64,000 bases of DNA from Larkinella sp. C7. Its GTDB lineage: Bacteria; Bacteroidota; Bacteroidia; Cytophagales; Spirosomataceae. A model generated the notes under the pieces. The model made no database searches, was not told the DNA's origin, and was given only the letters and a program-made list of their open reading frames with translations. The stretch is from contig NZ_VBSL01000001.1 in assembly GCF_006149005.1 (NCBI RefSeq), positions 310,001-374,000 on the forward strand, in the 5' to 3' direction. Below are positions 44,771 to 52,699 of this stretch, piece after piece; position 1 is the stretch's first letter; every line of letters starts with the position of its first letter. The position numbers were made by a program, and so were the translations under genes.

Positions 44771-44775
44771 TTTTG
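44768..44775 (+). promoter_or_regulatory. Possible -7 element for the monooxygenase gene
   Basis: TAGTTTTG (TAnnTTTG) starts at the stop codon of the AraC gene, 25 nt before the next ATG. There is no clear -33 box. Confidence 0.35.
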
Positions 44776-44800
44776 TGGCCTAAAACAAACGTTTCAGACC

Positions 44801-45955
44801 ATGTTGTTGAACAACAAAAAAATAGCAATCGTAGGGGGAGGACCCGGCGGTTTAACCCTGGCGCGGCTTTTACAACTTAACGGAGCAACGGTAAAGGTAT
44901 ACGAAAGGGATTTCAATGCCGAAGTCAGGGTTCAGGGCGCCACGCTCGACCTGCACGAAGAATCGGGACTGGAAGCCCTTCGCCGGGCGGGATTAATCGA
45001 TGCTTTTTACGCCAATTACCGCCCGGAGGCAGGCAAACTGCGGATTTTAGACAAGCACCTGGTCGTCAAAATGGATACGCATGCCGGAGACGATTTTGAG
45101 GAAAACCGCCCGGAAATAGATCGTGGGCCGCTCCGAAATATACTTCTGGCTTCCTTACACCCCGAAACCGTCGTCTGGGATCGTCAACTGGTTACCATGA
45201 CGGCGCATCAGGACGGCTGGCTCTTACAATTTAAAAACGGTACCAGTGCCACTGCGGATCTTGTCATCGCGGCTGATGGCGCACGATCTGCCATTCGCCC
45301 TTTTATTACCGCGATCAAGCCGGTTTATGCAGGTATTACCATCGTGGAAGGCACGGTGTATCATTCCGAAAAAAATGCACCGGGATTAACGCATCTTCTG
45401 AACGGTGGAAAAGTATTTGCCTTCGGCGACGAAAAATCGTTGATTTTGAGTGCAAAAGGGGATGGCAGTCTTTCCTTTTACACCGGTTGTAAGGTACCTG
45501 AATACTGGATTCGGGAGAGCGGTATTGATTTCAGCAGCAAGGCGCAAGTCTTCGACTGGTTTAAAATGGCATTTGCATCCTGGGACTCTACCTGGCAGGA
45601 ATTGTTCGAAAGCGATGACGTCTCCTTCGTACCCCGGCCCCAATACCATTACCCCATCAACCAGCAATGGCCGCCACTGCCCAACCTGACCATGCTCGGC
45701 GATGCGGCCCATGTGATGCCGCCCTATGCCGGTGAAGGGGTCAATATGGCCATGCAGGATGCGTTTGAATTGGCAGAATGTCTTTCTGACAATCATTTTC
45801 CTGATCTTCAAACCGCTATAGCCGCTTTTGAAAAACAGATGTGCGCGCGGGCTTCAGAAATCACAAAAATGACGCTGGAGGCCACCAAAATGCTTCACTC
45901 GGATGATGCCATCCCAAAACTGATTCACGCATTCAGCGCTTTTGAAAAAGACTAA
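44801..45955 (+). CDS. Tet(X)-like FAD-dependent monooxygenase
   Basis: A 384-residue flavoprotein of the class A monooxygenase family. The FAD-binding start is IAIVGGGPGGLTLARLLQLN with VKVYERD following. The next block TLDLHEESGLEALRRAGL parallels the Tet(X) tetracycline-inactivating enzyme of Bacteroides. The DG motif is in LVIAADGARSAIRPFI and the GD motif in LTMLGDAAHVMPPYAGEGVN. The length equals Tet(X) (388 residues) and the order of motifs is the same. It is therefore a close family member, but the substrate and any drug resistance are unproved. An AraC regulator precedes it and a hairpin terminator follows it. Confidence 0.87.
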   Translation: MLLNNKKIAIVGGGPGGLTLARLLQLNGATVKVYERDFNAEVRVQGATLDLHEESGLEALRRAGLIDAFYANYRPEAGKLRILDKHLVVKMDTHAGDDFEENRPEIDRGPLRNILLASLHPETVVWDRQLVTMTAHQDGWLLQFKNGTSATADLVIAADGARSAIRPFITAIKPVYAGITIVEGTVYHSEKNAPGLTHLLNGGKVFAFGDEKSLILSAKGDGSLSFYTGCKVPEYWIRESGIDFSSKAQVFDWFKMAFASWDSTWQELFESDDVSFVPRPQYHYPINQQWPPLPNLTMLGDAAHVMPPYAGEGVNMAMQDAFELAECLSDNHFPDLQTAIAAFEKQMCARASEITKMTLEATKMLHSDDAIPKLIHAFSAFEKD

Positions 45956-45987
45956 TCAATCCTTGAAGACCAAAAACCGGTTTCAGC

Positions 45988-46039
45988 GAACTAGTGTTTA
46001 TGCCGATTGCGCTTCCTTGATCGGCATAAACACTAGTTC
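45988..46039. terminator. 20-bp perfect hairpin between convergent gene ends
   Basis: The 20 bases at 45988-46007 are the exact reverse complement of 46020-46039, with a 12-nt loop. The stem contains two ACTAGT sites. It separates the monooxygenase gene from the decayed lipoprotein gene on the opposite strand and fits a bidirectional terminator. Confidence 0.85.
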
Positions 46040-46044
46040 AGGCT

Positions 46045-46539
46045 TCAGCATCTGCCATTTACTGCACAATTCCGGGAAACGTAACCAAATACTCGTAAGT
46101 CGTTAGCATTCAACAGGGTATACGTATCCTGCTTTGTAACATACCCGTCGTTATTGATCGCGTATTGGGAATACGTATTGCTGAACAGACTATACGGCGC
46201 AAAAGCTTCCCGTTTTTCGCCCTGTGCAGGTGTTTGCTGTACTGGCCAAAAACCGTTACATAGGGATCTACCTGCATTTCCTCCGGGTTTAGCGCATTCC
46301 GGTCGTTCCGAATCGGGTCGCCAAAAGCCGTGTATTCAAGCGTAGATTCACGGATTTTCACATTCTGGGCGTTGAACTCCGTTGTTTTACCACCAGAATT
46401 TCGTCGTCAAGGCCGACGGTTTGGGGTTGTTCAGTTGCGGATTGACGTGGCGAAACCGGCGTTTCGCACTCGCAGGATACCAACCCGGTCAACGCTGAAA
46501 AACAAAGAAACAAGGTGGTAATCTGATCGATTGGCTCAT
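46045..46539 (-). pseudogene. Frameshifted lipoprotein gene, third in the receptor operon
   Basis: Reading the reverse strand from the ATG at 46539 gives MSQSIRLP, then a one-base shift leads to LFLCFSALTGLVSCECETP, a lipobox. A second shift, at an A4 run near 46390, is needed to reach KTTEFNAQNVKIRESTLEY. A third, at the T5 run 46252-46248, is needed to pass from DPYVTVF to WPVQQTPAQGEKREAF and on to YSQYAINNDGYVTKQD and the stop TGA at 46045. All three are single-base losses. Two fall in homopolymers, so sequencing error is possible. It starts 28 bp after the PepSY gene. The family is unknown. Confidence 0.6.
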
Positions 46540-46567
46540 TCTTTGGGGCAATTTGCCAAAGATTTTG

Positions 46568-47797
46568 TCACGCTTTCACCGGAACCCTCGGTTGATAAAC
46601 CGGTTTTCGCTTCACTTCCTGACTGGCCGGAACTGGAACCCTCCGGGGCCTGGCTACCGGTTTTTTGTATTTTTTCTGATACCAGATCAGGAACCCGGAC
46701 CAGGGCAGGGTGGCCGAAAACAGGCTGGCCAGAAACATCAGAATTTTCCCAAACAACCCAAATGCCTGACCGGTGTGCAGATCCCGGTTGGCGTGCTTGA
46801 CGTTGTCGGCGGCCGAATAGTCGTTGAACAGCTCCGATTTCAGCAGCTTCCCGGAATATTGATCAAATTCGAACACGTTCTGTTTTTTGACAATCTCGTA
46901 TGGATACCGTAGATTGACCTTGACCACATCTTTTTCATGTTTGGCAAAATTGATGTGGACTTCGTTCCAGCCGGGATGATGGGGCGCGACGGTTTCGAAA
47001 GCCTGCACCGGACTGAACACCCGCCCCGGCTGAACGACGGAAACCGGCTTTTTCAGCTCTTTTCTGGCATCGCCCAAAACCGCATACACCAGCTTTTGAG
47101 ACGGTTTTATGGCCCACCAAATCCCTGTAAGCGTTACCAGCAGGAGCGGAAAGACGAAGTAGAAACCGAGAACGTTGTGAAAATCGTAATTGATTCGCTG
47201 CCATTTCGCATCAAATTTCAGCGTAAAAGCGGTTTTAACCTGATTTTTCTTCCGTGGAAACCACAGCACCAGCCCCGAAATCAGCATGACCAGGAAAATC
47301 ACGATGTTCACCTTGATGATCCATTTGCCAACTTCTCCGAGCAACAGGGTCTTGTGCATTTTTTCAACCGTGTGCAGAAAATCCTGATCCATATTCCACG
47401 GTCCCAGCACCGCGCCGGTATACGGATTCAGTGAAACGACTGTTCTCTTTCCCTCATATTCTTCCTCATCCTCTTTGCCCGGTTTCTTATGGCTCACGGC
47501 ATTTTTGTCGACCAACCGGGCAATGATGGTTCGGTCGGCGGCCGAAAACAAGCGGATCTGCTCGATTTTCTGGCCGGGAAACCGTTGCGTCACCATCGCC
47601 GTTGCCTGCGCCAGCGAGAGTTTAGGGCGGTTCTGCGGTTCGACAAAGCGAAATTCCTTTTGGGTGATGTTCCGGATTTCTTCCTCAAAAACGAAGAGGC
47701 AACCGGTGATGCTCACCACAAAAACCACAATCCCCGACGCCAGCCCAAGCCACAGGTGGAGTAAACCGCTTAGTCGTTTGAACGAACCTTTTTTCAT
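46568..47797 (-). CDS. PepSY-associated transmembrane protein
   Basis: A 409-residue inner-membrane protein. The start at 47797 (MKKGSFKRLSGLLHLWLGLA) is chosen because the TonB receptor stop lies 1 bp before it and the frame above is not membrane-like. The first helix runs GIVVFVVSITGCLFVF, and further helices are FLVMLISGLVLWFPRK and VFPLLLVTLTGIWWAIKP, with a last one near 350-370. PepSY segments lie between the helices, as in the FoxB/PiuB type of ferric-siderophore reductases. The C-terminal tail is Arg/Pro-rich. It is second in the operon with the TonB-dependent receptor, which suggests reductive release of imported metal chelates. Confidence 0.86.
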   Translation of the reverse strand: MKKGSFKRLSGLLHLWLGLASGIVVFVVSITGCLFVFEEEIRNITQKEFRFVEPQNRPKLSLAQATAMVTQRFPGQKIEQIRLFSAADRTIIARLVDKNAVSHKKPGKEDEEEYEGKRTVVSLNPYTGAVLGPWNMDQDFLHTVEKMHKTLLLGEVGKWIIKVNIVIFLVMLISGLVLWFPRKKNQVKTAFTLKFDAKWQRINYDFHNVLGFYFVFPLLLVTLTGIWWAIKPSQKLVYAVLGDARKELKKPVSVVQPGRVFSPVQAFETVAPHHPGWNEVHINFAKHEKDVVKVNLRYPYEIVKKQNVFEFDQYSGKLLKSELFNDYSAADNVKHANRDLHTGQAFGLFGKILMFLASLFSATLPWSGFLIWYQKKYKKPVARPRRVPVPASQEVKRKPVYQPRVPVKA

Positions 47798-47798
47798 A

Positions 47799-50189
47799 TC
47801 AGAAGCTGTACGAAAGATTAAGGAAAACCTGACGGCCCGGAATATCCTGGATTTTCTCGCTGGTCTGGGCGGTCGTATACTCGATGGTCTGTTTGTTGTT
47901 CGTGTTGAATACATCCATCACGCGGACGCTCAGCACCACTTTTTTCTGTACAAAATACCGGGATAAACTGGCATCCCAGTACGCCAGCGTCTTTTCTTCT
48001 TTCTGGCTGGAAACCTTGGGGCCAATGCCGTTCCAGGCCACCTGAAAAAAGGTATTGCGTCCGATCGTCACGTCCGAAATCAGCTTCGCGCACCAGTCAA
48101 ACTGGTCTTTGATGGCATCACCCCCGCCCTGGTTTTCGTCTTTTAACTGGGAGTCGAAGCGGGAATAACTTCCGTTGATACTCCAGAACGATAACGGTTT
48201 AACGGCCGCAATCAATTCGACCCCCTGGATGTAGGCGGCATTGAAATTGTCCGGTTTTTCGAGCACCACACCCGGCGACACATCGTACAATACTTTCTGG
48301 ATCAGGCCGTCGATCTGACGTCGGAAAAGATTCACGCCCACATTCCATTTTGCTGCGGTTTTCATGTAGCCGAGTTCAAAACCCCAGGCTTTTTCCGGCC
48401 GCAACAACGGGTTGCCGGTTTTGATTTTAGCCACATCCGAGCTATCGACAAACGGACTCAGGTCTTTAAAACTGGCCCGCCGGATTTTCCGATCCACCGA
48501 AAACTTGATGAATTGCGTCGTGTCCAGATTGAAGATAAACGACGCACTGGGCAGCGGAATCAAATAATTGCCGTGGGTGGAATAACTCTGTTCGAGCGTC
48601 TGGTTGTGAAAATCGGTATACTCCGCCCGAACACCGATCACGCTCCGCAACCGGCCTTTGGTAATGGCCGACTGAACATAACCGGCCGTGATTTTTTCGG
48701 AACTCGTAAAGTTATTGGCCGGGCTCTGGGTTCGGAGAAACAGGTTTTTAGCGTAGTCGAACTTGTCGACCAGTTGAATGTTTTCGCGGACGCGGCTGCT
48801 GTATTTCAAACCGGCGTTCCAGCTTACGATGTGATTGGAATGCAGTGAATAATCGGCCTGAACGAAGTCATTCCGGTCGTAATTGTTCTCATACGTATTG
48901 GTTTTAGCCGGTTTGGCATCGGACGGCAATCCCTCGCCATTTAATTTCTGATCGGTCTGGTATTTGGGTTTGGGGTAATCGCCATCGACGTGGTTATACG
49001 AAACCGTCAGCCGGCTTTTGGGGGAAAGTTTCTGCGAAAAATTCAGGATGTATTCGTTGAAACTCCAGTCTTCCGTCTGATCTTCCGTCCGCAGGGTGCG
49101 GCTTGAAAAGGAGCGGTCGGCTTTCAGTACTTTGGTATCCTGGGTTTTGATTTTAAGCTCCCGCTGCCATCCTCTCACGTATTCGGCTTTCAGATCGGCG
49201 CCTTTCCACAAATCCCAGCGGGTTCCCAGTTTGATGTTATCACTCGTTATTTTGCGGCTTTCTTTGGAAAAAATGTCCTGATAACCCGTCACCTCCCCAT
49301 TTTTCAATACCGTCACCCGGTTGGTTTCCGTCATGGAATTATCCCCGGTGAGCAGCACTTCGTTGCGATCATAGGCACCGTAGAACTCGCCTTTGCCAAA
49401 TTTGTGAGAAGCCTGTAACGAAGCATTGTAACCGCCCAGGCTGTTGATGCCGACCATCGCCTGACCGTGGGTTCCGTACCGCGAATTTTTCTTGAGAATG
49501 ATGTTGACGACCCCGTTCATGCCATCGCCGTCGTATTGAGCACCCGGACTGGCAATAATCTCGATGCGCTCAATGGCCGAAACCGGAATCTGGTTCAGGA
49601 CCACTTCCCGGTTATTCCCCGTAATCCCCGCATTTCTTCCGTCGATCAACACCAGCGTATACGATTTTTCCAGGCCCCGGTAGCGAATGTCGCGCGGCAC
49701 ACCCGGAGGGCCTCCCATCGCAACCGACGGCATCAGCCGTAACATATCACCCACCGAAGATCCTTTGGCAATTGGCAAATCCGCTGCCTGATAAACGATC
49801 TTACCCGGTTCGATGCAGGTCACACCAATGTCGCCTTTGACCACGACTTCCGAAAGTTGCGATACGGCGGGCAGCAGATCCAGGTTCAGACTGATCACCT
49901 GATTATCGCGTTCGATAACGATAGGTCCCTGTTCGCGGCTTTCGTAGCCGATGCCGCTCGCTTTCAGGGTATAAGACCCTTTGTTGAGTTTATCAAACAG
50001 ATAATCTCCGTTCTCCCCGGCAACCACCCCTTTTACGAAAACGCCCTTTTCGAAAAGTTGGAGTGAGCCGTAACTCACCGATACGGTATTGTCTTTTTCC
50101 CCGATTTTGCCGCGAATCTGGGCTTTCTGCGCCCGGGCCAGTAAACAGGTTAAACTGAAGAAGGCGAAAAGTAGGTATTTTGGCATCAA
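47799..50189 (-). CDS. TonB-dependent outer membrane receptor
   Basis: A 796-residue outer-membrane importer. The signal peptide is FAFFSLTCLLARAQ. A carboxypeptidase-regulatory-like domain (about 20-110) comes next, then the plug with SVGDMLRLMPSVAMGGPPG and IDGRNAGITGNNREVVLNQI. The barrel continues to a terminal Phe (FLNLSYSF), the sorting residue for the outer membrane. The sequence resembles the outer-membrane receptor family used for ferric siderophores or other chelates. The PepSY gene follows by 1 bp, and a Fur-like palindrome lies upstream. Confidence 0.9.
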   Translation of the reverse strand: MMPKYLLFAFFSLTCLLARAQKAQIRGKIGEKDNTVSVSYGSLQLFEKGVFVKGVVAGENGDYLFDKLNKGSYTLKASGIGYESREQGPIVIERDNQVISLNLDLLPAVSQLSEVVVKGDIGVTCIEPGKIVYQAADLPIAKGSSVGDMLRLMPSVAMGGPPGVPRDIRYRGLEKSYTLVLIDGRNAGITGNNREVVLNQIPVSAIERIEIIASPGAQYDGDGMNGVVNIILKKNSRYGTHGQAMVGINSLGGYNASLQASHKFGKGEFYGAYDRNEVLLTGDNSMTETNRVTVLKNGEVTGYQDIFSKESRKITSDNIKLGTRWDLWKGADLKAEYVRGWQRELKIKTQDTKVLKADRSFSSRTLRTEDQTEDWSFNEYILNFSQKLSPKSRLTVSYNHVDGDYPKPKYQTDQKLNGEGLPSDAKPAKTNTYENNYDRNDFVQADYSLHSNHIVSWNAGLKYSSRVRENIQLVDKFDYAKNLFLRTQSPANNFTSSEKITAGYVQSAITKGRLRSVIGVRAEYTDFHNQTLEQSYSTHGNYLIPLPSASFIFNLDTTQFIKFSVDRKIRRASFKDLSPFVDSSDVAKIKTGNPLLRPEKAWGFELGYMKTAAKWNVGVNLFRRQIDGLIQKVLYDVSPGVVLEKPDNFNAAYIQGVELIAAVKPLSFWSINGSYSRFDSQLKDENQGGGDAIKDQFDWCAKLISDVTIGRNTFFQVAWNGIGPKVSSQKEEKTLAYWDASLSRYFVQKKVVLSVRVMDVFNTNNKQTIEYTTAQTSEKIQDIPGRQVFLNLSYSF

Positions 50190-50209
50190 GTTAGCGGATA
50201 GGCTTCCGG

Positions 50210-50240
50210 ACTATTATTAACTAGACTGGTTATTAATAGT
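50210..50240. promoter_or_regulatory. 31-bp imperfect palindrome upstream of the TonB receptor
   Basis: ACTATTATTAACTAG (50210-50224) pairs with CTGGTTATTAATAGT (50226-50240) around one central A, with 13 of 15 positions matching. It lies 20 nt before the receptor start, where a repressor could bind. The adjacent FadR-type gene is one candidate regulator. Confidence 0.45.
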
Positions 50241-50277
50241 GGCAAAGAAAAGCGCTGATCTCATACCTGACAACTTA

Positions 50278-50296
50278 ATTTAGATTTATTTTAAAT
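50278..50296. promoter_or_regulatory. Fur-like 19-bp palindrome upstream of the TonB receptor
   Basis: ATTTAGA (50278-50284) and TTTAAAT (50290-50296) are inverted at 6 of 7 positions around a 5-nt centre. The 19-bp length and AT-rich form suit a Fur-type operator, and a fur gene exists at 33487. It is weak evidence, because the surrounding DNA is itself AT-rich. Confidence 0.35.
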
Positions 50297-50340
50297 AAAC
50301 AACAGAAAAGCGTATCCTGTCCATTGGAAGTACAATTTTT

Positions 50341-51039
50341 TCAGGAGAGCAACACAAAATGCGGTTCCAGGTGCTTCAGCATCCCACTGGCAAATTCGGC
50401 TGGCGTCCCGGTTTTTAGAATATTGATTAAGTCCTGGTGCGTGACGGAACCGACGGCGTGAAACTGGTGGCTGGTTTCGTATTCAACCACGTATTCGAAA
50501 ACCGGCATCAGCATCGCCTGAAACCGCTTGATGGTTTCATTCCCGGCCATTTCATACAAGGTGGAGTGAAAAGCGATTTCGCATTCAACCTTTTCCGGTA
50601 TGGAACTCACCTGACTTTCCCGCTTCACCACCTCCTGAAGTTTCTGAATGCCTTCCTCGGTTTTGCGGGCAAACAGCAAAGCCGCCTGCCCTACTTCCAG
50701 CACCAGCCGGAACTCAAAAATCTGCTTGCGGGTGTCGGCTCCCAGCATGTGCGGCTGCATCATGCGCTCCAGTCCGCTCAGGATGTCGGGTTGCGCCAGG
50801 ATCATCCCCCGCCGTTTTTTGGTTTCAATGATGCCCAGCATCCGAAACCGGCTCAGGGCCTCACGCACCACATTCCGGCTGACACCCAGTGCTTCGGCCA
50901 GTTCAATTTCCTTCGGAATTGCGTCACCGGGTTTGAAGGCTTTGTTGGCTATGTATTCACGAAGCCGTAACTCAACCTGATCCGCCATGGAGGTTGAAAT
51001 AATGGGCAACATCCCCAGCGAAGATTCTACTTTTTCCAT
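50341..51039 (-). CDS. FadR-type GntR family regulator
   Basis: A 232-residue repressor. The N-terminal winged helix-turn-helix has LAEALGVSRNVVREALSRFR with the preceding PGDAIPKEIELAEALG, the GntR signature. The C-terminal FCD domain (about 90-225) has the helical ligand-binding blocks FRLVLEVGQAALLFARKTEE and ECEIAFHSTLYEMAGNETIK. The ligand is usually a small carboxylate or sugar acid. It stands in front of the DUF1800-DUF1501 pair, on the opposite strand. Its targets might include the sugar-acid genes at 54-56 kb. Confidence 0.9.
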   Translation of the reverse strand: MEKVESSLGMLPIISTSMADQVELRLREYIANKAFKPGDAIPKEIELAEALGVSRNVVREALSRFRMLGIIETKKRRGMILAQPDILSGLERMMQPHMLGADTRKQIFEFRLVLEVGQAALLFARKTEEGIQKLQEVVKRESQVSSIPEKVECEIAFHSTLYEMAGNETIKRFQAMLMPVFEYVVEYETSHQFHAVGSVTHQDLINILKTGTPAEFASGMLKHLEPHFVLLS

Positions 51040-51095
51040 CTTTCACGCACGTGTTGGTGTGCTTTTTGAAAAACTAAGGTATTATAAAAAAAGAT

Positions 51096-51106
51096 ATGTA
51101 GTACAT
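51096..51106. promoter_or_regulatory. Short perfect palindrome between the GntR gene and DUF1800
   Basis: ATGTA-G-TACAT is symmetric. It sits between the divergent starts at 51039 and 51250. FadR-family repressors often autoregulate through such sites. The site is short, so chance is possible. Confidence 0.35.
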
Positions 51107-51249
51107 TCCAACAAGCTCAGGCGACCAGAAACTTTTTAGGCCATCCCCTAAAACCGCAACCAGCAGGTAGGCCGTTTTGGTTTGTAACTTAAACAACTAA
51201 AGACTAAACTTCTAGTCGTTTAATTTGTCCAAACCCGAAATACGGATTT

Positions 51250-52686
51250 ATGAAGGAGCGAGTCAACAAGCAACACCTCTTCTGGCGGGCGGGTTTTGGC
51301 GCAACGCCGGACCAACTGCGGGAAGCCGATCGCCAGCCGCTGCGGAAAGTAGTGAGCCAGTTGTTCACCAACAGCCGAGCATTTACGCCCCTGTCGGTGG
51401 TGAGTGATGACCAGCCCGACAAAAAAGAGTTGAAAAGCCAGTTTAAAGAAGGCAAACTCGACCGGGAAATGCTGAAAGATCGCATCCGCGAAAACCGGGA
51501 AGCCATCCGGGATCTGAATGTGCTGTGGGTGGAACAAATGGCCTCGGGCCGGGCTGCCTTGCGGGAGAAAATGGCGCTGTTCTGGCACGGCCATTTTGCC
51601 TGCCGCAACCAGAATAACGTCCGAATGGTGCAGCAGTATACGAACCTCATTCGCGAACAGGCGCTGGGCAACTTCGGCGATTTGCTGATGGCGGTTTCAA
51701 AATCCCCGGCCATGCTGCAATTCCTGAATAACCAGCAAAACCGCAAGAATGCACCCAACGAAAATTTTGCCCGTGAGGTGATGGAATTGTTTACACTGGG
51801 TCGCGACAATTATACCGAACACGACATCAAAGAAGCGGCCCGGGCTTTCACCGGCTGGGGATACAATCCACAGGGTGAGTTCATTTTTCGCCGGAATGTA
51901 CACGACGATGGCGAAAAAACCGTGTTCGGAAAAACCGGCCATTTCCAGGGCGACGACATCATCAAACTCCTGCTGGAGCGGAAAGAAACCGCCACCTTCG
52001 TGACCACCAAACTCTACCGGTTTCTGGTTACCGACGAAATCGCCCCCGATTCGGCAGACCAGCAACGAATCAGTCAACTGGCCGACCAGTTCTACCGGAG
52101 TGGCTACGACACAGCCGGTTTGCTGGAGACGATTTTCACGAGCGACTGGTTTTATGAGCCGAAACACATCGGAGGGCGCATCAAGTCCCCGGTGGAATTG
52201 CTGGCCGGAATGCAGCACAGTCTGGGGATTCATTTTGAACAGAAACAGCCGGTTTTATACGTTCAGCGCACGTTGGGACAGGTTTTGCTCTATCCGCCGA
52301 ACGTGGCTGGCTGGCCGGGCGGACGCAACTGGATCGACAGTTCGAGCCTGCTGTTTCGGATGAAACTCCCCGATCTGGTGCTAAAAGCCGGTGAAGTGAC
52401 GATCAAACCCAAAGACGATGGTGACGTGAATACGGCCCTGCTCGCCCGAAAAGTAAACCGCCTGTTTGCTTCCACCATCGACTGGCCGACCTTCGAAAAA
52501 GCCTTCCAGAAAGGCAGTGAGGAATACCTGCTGGATGAACTGGCTTCGTATTTTTTGCCGCAGCCCCTGAGTCCTTCGCAGCGGAATTTACTCCTGAAAA
52601 AGGTAAAAAAAGAAGCCCCCCGCAGCGAACAAATCCGAACCCTGACAGCCCTCCTCCTCTCCTTACCCGAATATCAACTGTGTTAA
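51250..52686 (+). CDS. DUF1800 family protein
   Basis: A 478-residue protein of the DUF1800 family. The N terminus HLFWRAGFGATPDQLREADR contains the family block with GFGA. Further blocks are LREKMALFWHGHFACRNQNN, a His-rich patch (WHGHF), and EVMELFTLGRDNYTEHDIKE. No secretion signal is visible, so its location is open. Function is unknown, and metal binding by the His patch is an inference. It is followed 13 bp later by a DUF1501 gene; the pair is conserved in many bacteria. Confidence 0.88.
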   Translation: MKERVNKQHLFWRAGFGATPDQLREADRQPLRKVVSQLFTNSRAFTPLSVVSDDQPDKKELKSQFKEGKLDREMLKDRIRENREAIRDLNVLWVEQMASGRAALREKMALFWHGHFACRNQNNVRMVQQYTNLIREQALGNFGDLLMAVSKSPAMLQFLNNQQNRKNAPNENFAREVMELFTLGRDNYTEHDIKEAARAFTGWGYNPQGEFIFRRNVHDDGEKTVFGKTGHFQGDDIIKLLLERKETATFVTTKLYRFLVTDEIAPDSADQQRISQLADQFYRSGYDTAGLLETIFTSDWFYEPKHIGGRIKSPVELLAGMQHSLGIHFEQKQPVLYVQRTLGQVLLYPPNVAGWPGGRNWIDSSSLLFRMKLPDLVLKAGEVTIKPKDDGDVNTALLARKVNRLFASTIDWPTFEKAFQKGSEEYLLDELASYFLPQPLSPSQRNLLLKKVKKEAPRSEQIRTLTALLLSLPEYQLC

Positions 52687-52699
52687 AACCATCCAATCC

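Noticed and set aside
44801-45955. Tetracycline-resistance gene
   Set aside because: Family resemblance to Tet(X) does not prove activity, and no mobile element flanks it.
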